Below, piece after piece: positions 12,601-21,600 of a stretch of DNA of 64,000 nucleotides. Numbering within the stretch: the first letter of the stretch is position 1; the number at the start of each line of letters is the position of its first letter. The notes beneath the pieces are model-generated. The model saw only the letters and a list, made by a program, of their open reading frames with translations. It did not search any database and was not told where the DNA came from. The stretch covers positions 19,762,764-19,826,763 of the forward strand of contig JAVLUZ010000142.1 of the NCBI GenBank assembly GCA_036768485.1, read 5' to 3'. The DNA is from Mermis nigrescens. Taxonomy: Eukaryota; Nematoda; Enoplea; Mermithida; Mermithidae. Made by a program: the position numbers and the translations under genes.

Positions 12601-15600
12601 AGACTCCCAGATTGAAAAAATAGGCCAAAAATGGATGGAAATTGAACATTTTCTTCAAAAATGCTCCAGATTGGCCAGAAACCGTGTACTTACGTAGTTT
12701 TGACGCTATTTTAGCGCTTATAATAGTTTCTAAGTTTAATTTGGCCCAAAGAAGCTCAATTTTTTACCCCCAGACGGGCTGACCCCCTTCCCAGATTGGC
12801 CATGCGGTGCATTTGTGTACATACATATGTAACTAACTACGTTGTACATGTGACAATATTACTCGAAAATACAAGACTTATGTAGAAGCCACAGCACGTT
12901 AAAAGATTCCAACTATGTGCATGTAGATTGGTATGCTCAACCGCCGCATAGTTCACGACCTCCGCATAGTGCAGAACCGCCGCATTGGAAAGCACAACCG
13001 CCGCATAGTTCACAACCGTCGCATAATACAGAACCGCCGCATGCGTAGTTCACAACCGCCGCATAGTTTAGAACCGCCGCAATCGCTATTACGCTAGAAA
13101 TGTGTCTTAGATCAGTTTTAAATACATGTGAAGCATGATTTATGCACGGTTCTCGTTTAATTAAACATAATTTAGTACAAGTCGTTTTTTGGAAGTAATA
13201 AAGGGCGGTCAAAGAAACAGACCGATTCAAATTTGTGAATTATATCTGCATACTTAATAGAAACTTCTCTCTTAGCAAAATCTTTTCGTGTTGATGTAGC
13301 AATAGCGTGCATCCTATTAAGTATGTAACGGTTCTATTTGTGTACATACGTACATGGGATGAAAATTAGACCGTTAAATCCTCCCAGAAAATTCCATTAA
13401 AGTACCATCTCAGAGGATTCCGTTGAATTTTCCTTAAAAACCCCAAGAATGTGGGTCTTTATCTATCAAGTAGTTACATGTAGTTGTACGTTCAAGGGCC
13501 GAAAATTTAGCGCTTTTGAGCCAAAAATGAGCTAAAGAGGCGCCCTTTCTACAATTTTACGAGAAATCGACAATCCTGGGGGATCGGAGCCATATTGCGG
13601 AGGTTCAGTAGGTCAACCCCCAAGAAGACGTTTGCATACAACGTTTATAGTGATTTATGAACTATGCGGCGGTTCTATATGATGCGGCGGTTGTTAACTA
13701 TGTATGCGGCGGTTGTGAATTATGCGGCTGTTGTGCTTTCCAATGCGGCGGTTCTGTACTATGCGGCGGTTGCAAACTATGCGACGGTCGTGAACTATGC
13801 GGCGGTTGTGCATCCGATCCAACCCTACATGTATGGTATTTTCACTATTTTTCCTTGAACACGTACGTTATATTAGCCAAATATTGTACATTCATGTCGC
13901 GCCTTGGAAGTTGCACAACACGTTAACAGAGCATGCTTTTACAAAGGACTGTATAAAACAAGCTCGTTTTTTATTATTAAAATTAATTGATCACGCTTCT
14001 GACTTGTTTTTTAAGTACTGTATAAAAACGTTGTTTTTTTAATTCTTATTAATAGTCGACAACGTAATAAGCTATGTATGCCGTGTCGCGCTTCTAACTA
14101 CCGTCGCGCTTGTGAATAGTGCCTCTCTTGTGAATAGCGTCGCTCTTGTTAATAACGTAGCTCTAATGCCTGTGACCCTTGCAAAACAGTCTCTTTCTTT
14201 CTTATTTATTAAACTCTGTACTTTTGTTTGTGTAAAAGAGACAAGAGTAGGAAAATTCCATTGGAATGAATTTTGTGGTATTTTTAATTAACTATACAAT
14301 CTATTTATACAAACAGGAATGATCGCACGTTTGAAGAGATTGACTTGCAACTTCTTGCGGCTCAGCTTCTTCTTCTCCCAGTTTTAGTTTCTTTTGGCTT
14401 TCTCCCGTTTAAGTGATCCGAGTTAATTAATATTTTATTTCTTGTAATCCTAAAATTAAAATATATTTCTAATCTTATTAGAGACATCGGGTGATTCAAA
14501 GTACATATATAAAATAATTATGCCTGACCTTATTTAATAGGGCATGTTTGAGGATAGCTTCTTTGCTTCGCCGGTAGCTAACGGCGCTCGCGATGCGTCT
14601 AGTAAGCGATTTTTTTATTTTTTTATCGTAATGTGGTTCACATTTGCTCATGTGTTCTTTAAATAAAGTACTACATTGTTATTAATAATTAATGTATAAT
14701 TTACGCTGCTCATGAAAAGCTATTTGCTTCTTTCAAGAGTTGTGCGCTAATCACGTAATAATTGTATTAAAATTGTCAAATCTCAATTCCTTGCTGGGAT
14801 TCATTGGATCATAATTATGTTATATAAACAGAAATAAATGATAAAAAATATAGATACCTATTTTGTTCTTGACTAGGTACGTATACATAAATACATATGT
14901 AGGTTAGGTACGTGTACATCAAAGATATTTTTTTACTGCTTGCTTCCTCTGTGGGTAGTTAAGAGCTAACTTTTGTTAATATGTTTCATACCTGTTTTTC
15001 TTGTTCGTATGTACTTATTTTTTCACACTTGTTCACACAAGTTCAAGCTACCGTTTTGCATATGCTTTCACAGCGGATATTTGTGAAAGGCAGAGCAGAT
15101 AAAAGATAGGATAATTTAATTGAATATTCTGACATGAAATTGAATTTGTGAATAAAACTTTGTTTTGTGCGCAACTCGCATTGTAATACGAGAGGCATAG
15201 TCTACATACTGTAACTTATCTTGCAAGGATAAGTGTAACACGAATTCTTTCTGATTTTCATAGATCGTCACTCGCTTGTGGTGCTCGCTGTTTGCTAAAT
15301 AGAAAAAATGTTCAGTTTACATACTTCTCTACCTCTTTGCTAGTTGTTAGTCTATTAACATTGATATTTCTCAAAAGAGATTAGCTTCTAATAATTTTCC
15401 TCGTTATACTAGTACAGCTGACGACTTCAAACCAGTTGATGCTGATAATGATGATTTCTTTGGACATTCCCCTCCATTTACGTTGCCGGACGCCGCTTCA
15501 ATTGCGAGGTAGGCATTATTTTAGTGATACGCATATAAGCGAGGCGGCACTTACACGCTCATCGAGCTCCGAGCTATTCTTAGCTCTTCTTTTTGCGCTC

Positions 15601-18600
15601 AAACTCGTAGGTTTGATGCTTTATCTCTAGATGGAGTAGCGCAATTTCTGTTTTTGTGGAGCACTGGTTTGGCTCGCGCATGCGACTGAACACTGTCCGG
15701 TGACAGCACTCAAGATGCCCAATGGGACACTACACACAGTACATGTTCCTGCATAGCGCAGGAGGGGGCGGGGTAGGCGGCTGTCTTCCTTAGACCCAAA
15801 ATTTTAATATTTTTCAGGCATTTTTCAGCGAAAATTCTTCGGCAGTTCGCGTCATAGAGGCCGGTAAAAGTCAGTATTTCGATGACCAAGATGCAATTAC
15901 GTGACTGCCTCTTATAAGACGATATAAGATCGTTTTAGAGCTGAAATTTTGATGTACAGAAAATATCGAAATTTTTTCTCTAAATTTTTTTTCAGTTTTA
16001 ACGGATAAATTGTGGTCGGAAACATCAGATAAGGCAATTTATTTTGTGTACGTCCGAATGTATCCCGAAATATATAATCATTCAATTTCTAACGGGCCTC
16101 CCTAGAAATCCTGCGGGCGCCCTGTGTATGTGTTAATATGCAGGGGCTTCTGAATCTGGGGGACTAAAATTTTGAAGTCGAATATCTCAAGAACTGCTTG
16201 TAGATAGGCAAAAATAATGATGTTTTTGAGCTTTTCGCAGCGATATCTACGCATTTATGCAATGAAAAAAATTTTAAAAAATCTAATTTTATTAGAATTC
16301 TATTAAAAAATCTTTTACATGCAAATAAACAGGCGTGATGCGCCATAAAATATTGGGCTTATTAGTTCCAGAGTGTGCTAAAATCAAATCAGACGATATT
16401 TCAGGTGCGCTTTAAAAATTTTCCATTTTTTCCGTTGGGGTACCCTTTGTGAAAAATATTCGTGTATTTCCAAGCTTTGGAGGGGACTAGGCCCCCCAAT
16501 CTTCCCACGGCTACGCCACTGTTAATATGTAGCACAGAAAAAGGGTCAGACCCCTAATTGTTCATTTTTCACGAAAAATTGTCATGGTTTTTTGCGCTTA
16601 ATGTGTTTAAATCGTTGGTTACCTCAGTGATCTTTGTGTAAACAGCGCAGAAAAGAATTACTTATTTGAGGCAAATTTAATTGAGTTTATGTATTAAATT
16701 TAATATATGTATTATATTAAGTAAATCGCACCTTTTGACCAAATATAGTTACCGAGATAAAAGATATGATGTTTCATGATTTTTGCTGTCGTTTGTCGTG
16801 TGGCATTTGTTGGTTTTCTCAATGGCCTGGAGGAAGCCATATTTTCTTGCTAAGAATTGTTTATGGGCAATGGATATGTACTTACTAACTCTTGCAAATA
16901 TTTCTGGAGCGAAAAATTAGTGATTCCAATACACTTTAATTATTTTTCTACTGGAAAATAAAAAAATCAATTCTTCCAGTCACCTTTCTTACTTAGTTCC
17001 ATAAATTTTCTGGCGCTTTGTGCCGAATTTTTGTGCAATTTAATGGAATGTAAATTACATAAACGCTTTTTCCACACAGAATTCTCGAGAATCCAGAGGT
17101 TTTTTCAAAATTTTTGCATTATCCTCAATAAACTGCGAAAATAGCGCTATTCACGTATGAAAAGCGAATTTTTAAAACCCTTTTCGACTTTTTGGGAAAA
17201 AGTGAAATACAGCCCCCTAACGAAAATCCTAATTCCGCAACAATTACTGACTTTCATGGGAGTTTCAGTTCTTCTTCAGATGAACTTATTTTCGCAGAAC
17301 ACTTTAATTCATACTGGTTAAATTTTCACTGATTTTGAACTAGAATCACACAGCGTAAACAGTGATAAATTGATCTCTGAATTTCGGCGAATGAATTTTT
17401 TGTAGAACTTACTTAGCCTAGCCACACAAAGGGTATTATCGTATCATGACGCCACATTGCGGAAAATGCGTCATCGCAATCGTAACATGACACCACAGGC
17501 ATTTGTACCTTTAGAGAATAGTCATGTATTGCAGCGTCTCGTCGTACGCGTCGTTATTATTGTTCAATTTTAAGATAAGATATTTCAAAAACAAGGAAGA
17601 TCGAAATAAAAAAAGTCCAAAAACAGCAAAAGCCATAACAAGAAAGTTATTATTTCATTACTATGAAAATTGTTAAGCTATCTGTTTGATAAAATCGCAA
17701 AATGGCGCTTAATGGTGCACCTTTTTACCAATATTCGACCAAGTGCCCAGACAGCAAGGTCGAAGGTGTTCCACGCATTTTTCGGCAAATTTATGTTTTT
17801 ACGTGATATATGTTTGCTGCGATTCTCTGCGTGGTTGCACCGATGTGGCGTCGTACTAAGATTGCGGAGAGAGGTTTTTGGCGATGTGGCGTCATGCTAT
17901 AACCCCCCACAGAAGGTATCTATTTCATCAAAATTCTAGGTTTTTCGGGCCTCAGTTTGTATTCCAAATTTTAAATCTCAATGCCTCGATGAATTTTTTT
18001 ACTGCAGTACTGTAACTCAGCGACCCAGATTCAGTGCGTTAAGTGATGTGTCTGATACAATTGGAAAACGGATCGCGGCAAACGAGATGGGTAGCGATAG
18101 CGTCAAACCGTTTGCAAGCAAGGTGTCGGATTCGGGCCAAAAGTTTAATGGATTTCTGTCAGATTTGCCAGAAATACCGCAGAAAATCTCCAGTTCTCCG
18201 TTTCCTCCCTTAGTTTTACCAAAAAATGATAAATCCGAGGTTGAAGTGACCAACGGTAAACGAATTGACTTGAACAAGTTGCTTGGAAACAACGACGGTG
18301 CGAATGCTTTTCTTTTGTTACATAATTCTGCTCAAAATCGTCATATCGTTCTTTCGTAATCTACGGATTGTCTTTACTCATCTTTCAGGCATTGGCATCG
18401 AGGGTGAGAGGAGTATCAATTATCATTAAAATTTTGAAAAGTCGGGTACCGTCTGTCGAATTTGAAATAGCGCCACTGCAAGGTATTGCAGGAAAAATTT
18501 TGAGCTTACTGCGTAAAATCCAACTGTCCAATTTTTCGACTGAATCGGCCAGTTTATTTCTACAACATTACCTTATCGAGAAAGTCGTTGATTTATTATC

Positions 18601-21600
18601 AATCAGCTGTCAAAAGCACCTTGACGTGTGATTGAAATCTGGGATATCACGCAAAAAATGTGTTTCTACACTGAACTTTGTTTTAATAAATGGCATTTCT
18701 ACAGAGGCTAAAGAAACGTCTCAATTACATTTTATATAATAAAAGTATCATGCTATGATCGCCATTTACTGTAAAGCCGTTCCTAGATTCCACTTCCCAT
18801 CCGGCTGCCCCGACCTTGCCTATTTACGAACTTTCCTTCTCTGACTAATTTTCTTGCTACTAGCCATTCTTTATTTTCTTCCTTATATTAATTGTCTGTC
18901 ATGCTCTCTTTTTCATTTTGTTTCGGAGCGCAGAAAATGACAGTGATACCTATATGCATATGTAGATAAGATACGTTTGCTCCTTTGGAATATTGTTTCT
19001 CACTTTCCTTAGACCAGTTGAAAGTGGATTATTTTCCTTTTCTCGTTGTTTTTTGTGTTTTCGAATGAATTCATCAAATGTTATTTTCATGTTAATTTTT
19101 TACTTATGCAATCTGATCTCTAACGTATTTTTCTATCATTTTTTATATGGATGAGAGAGAAGTATAACGGGCCAGCGACGAATATAGGGTACTTTTTGTA
19201 GACGTGTAAGGTATAGGACCTAAATTCTTGGGGTCCGGAAGTCGTCAGAACTGAAAAACATGATTTTTCAATGCTTTTGTGTGAGTTCTCATCAAAAACC
19301 ACGGAAATGACAGAAAAATTTTCAAAAATCGAATTCTAGGGTTCTGTCTTCAGCGTTTGTGGTCCCTGTGGATGCGATGCGACTCCCCCTACGCCCATGA
19401 GTACATAGTCGATACTGTAAATTAATCCCTCATCAATCCATAAAAATTGTCTAATTTACCGAATTCATGTAAAATTATCGCTGCTTTTATCTATTAGTGT
19501 AGAAATATTCTGCATGCTCCTTTCACTCTTTAACTGAAAGATGCGTTTTTTTAAATGGCTGCACATGTATCTAAAGCCAACTTTGTCGCTTTGGTTTATT
19601 TATAGCTTAGATATGTATTGTTTTCAGATTCTCCTCGGCAAAGCGATACGAGTGACAAGTCATCCAAGTACTGAAAAATTTTCTGCTATTATGTATATTT
19701 ACTCCTAATTATTTGCAATACGTCTCAGCAGCAATAAGAAATCGTCGACAAAAAGCGAAGGAACGAGACGTACTGCTGCAGCAAAGCCAAAAACGAACCG
19801 TACGATTCTTTCAAACATAGCATGATTCCTTCTTTGTGGTGCCTTGCTCTCTGTGTCACCAAACATTTTGTTTTTCGTTGAACATATTGTATTTTTTCCG
19901 CAGCTATACATATTTCATCGAAGCTTCTGTCACTGTAGGTTGCACTCTTTTTAGTGCGCACTTCTGCTCACAAGTAAGGATAGAAAATTAGTTCCTTTTA
20001 GATTCTTGTAACAGGCTTGAAAAAAGAAAATTTGTTAATGCCTGCCTGCCTGATATGAACTTGACAAGCCAGGTACTCACTACAAATTTGTCTCAAATCT
20101 TATGCGTGAATGCTGCTGAACATTCTCTTGCCGTCTTAAGGCACAAGCGCGGATTTTAGAAGGGAATGACATTTACTGACTTCTTCAACACTCTAAGAAC
20201 TTTATTTTTAAGTCAGAGGATTAGTTAATGTACAGAACAAGGATTTTTTGTTTTTTACAATAACTAACTACTCGAGTGTTCTTATGTGCTTTGCGTCGAT
20301 TTTTGCACTAATTTTGCGCGTTTTTCGTAGAAAACTTTCGATAAATTTACTTTTTTCGGATCACAAATGATTCTGTCTATCAAAAGATGGCATGAACCAA
20401 ATATTTTAAGCATAATGAACGGATTTTTTGGACAATTCTTGACACGATTAGGAGAATGTTGGGTTATACCCCCTGTCAGAAAATCATGGATATGCCACTG
20501 TTCAGGCAAATTGCTTGAAAATAAAGACGCATGAGTATCGTTACGTGTGAGCGAGATTGTAGTTTCTATTACTCAGTGGCGTAGTTGGCCTCCTGATTTA
20601 GAGGGGAAGTAAATTTTGAAGTTGGATATCTCAGCAACTACCTATGGATAGGCGAAAATAATGGTGTTTTTGAGCTGTTCTCACCGAGATCTATACATTG
20701 AAGAAGAAGATTTTAAAAAATCAAATCCGATCTTAATCCTATTAAACAAATATCTTGTATATAAGGGGTGAAGCACCCAAAAACTTTGGGCTTATTAGCT
20801 GAACAAGTGCTAAAATCTATTCTTGCGGTCTTTCAGATACGCTTTAAGAATCTCCAATTTTTTCCTCTGGGGGATCCTACTTCCAAAATTTTGGGCTGAC
20901 TAGTGCCCCGGTTCCCCCCCACAGCTACGCCTCTGTATTTACTCATCCACGTTGTTTGCATGCTCTTACCTTATGTCGGAAAACGTTTAGCGTTCACAGC
21001 ATCTCTTGAGCATATGATTGTTTTGTTTTAGACACTTGACAACGATCCAGTCTACCAATTGAGGTGTTTGTTCTAACTAGAATTTATACGAATGTAGACG
21101 TAAAAAACATGAATATGAGTGGTTTCATGTGCTTGATAGTGCCAAGTGCCAGGTATGTATGTATCTAAGACATGAATTCAACACGGATTTCTAAACATTC
21201 AGTCTCATCCTCAAATGTGAAATTCTTAATAAAACCTCGCGTCACCGTGAACTATAGTCTGTTTCATCTATTCGAGAGCTTTTAAGTCGATTTTTTTAAA
21301 GGCAACAGAAAGCGAAACGACGAATTACTGTAATCCGGCAGATCAGCTCAGTGAGGGCAAGTGGCTGGAATTCTTCCATTTTTAAAGTGTCAACTTAGAA
21401 TAAGCTGAATGCGCGATTTTTATGCGCAAGTTGATCTGCTGGAAGACGAGAATAAATTATGTCGCAAAAATGTTATTGAAAACCCCATCTTTGCTACGTA
21501 GCCACATACAGTGAGATCTAGCAACCTACAGTAAATAAGAAAGAAGGGGTCGCTGAAGCTTGCGAAAACATTTACTGAAAAAGCTCTCCAATAAATGAAA

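Larger units (their letters stand above)
11429..14540 (+). other. CEP43-like intron 4
   Basis: A 3.1 kb intron holding a CAGGGCC-type hAT MITE (11943-12409), a nested pair of inverted minisatellite arrays (about 12420-14172) and a GCATGGCC repeat copy (about 12560-12812). Vertebrate FOP has a longer linker here, so a further small exon could be hidden; I found none that keeps frame. Confidence 0.7.

Noticed and set aside
13657..13926. Cys/Gly-rich frames resembling a small cysteine-rich protein
   Set aside because: Produced by the ATGCGGCGGTTGTGAA minisatellite; similar frames arise from the inverted array on the other strand.
14315..14395. Candidate CEP43-like exon after acaaacag
   Set aside because: In the required phase it reaches a stop at the second codon, and other phases do not connect.
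18389..18631. An 81-codon open frame continuing from the strong acceptor at 18388
   Set aside because: It is in a different frame from the CEP43-like reading, has no recognisable similarity, and a good donor (GTGAGA) follows after 15 bases.
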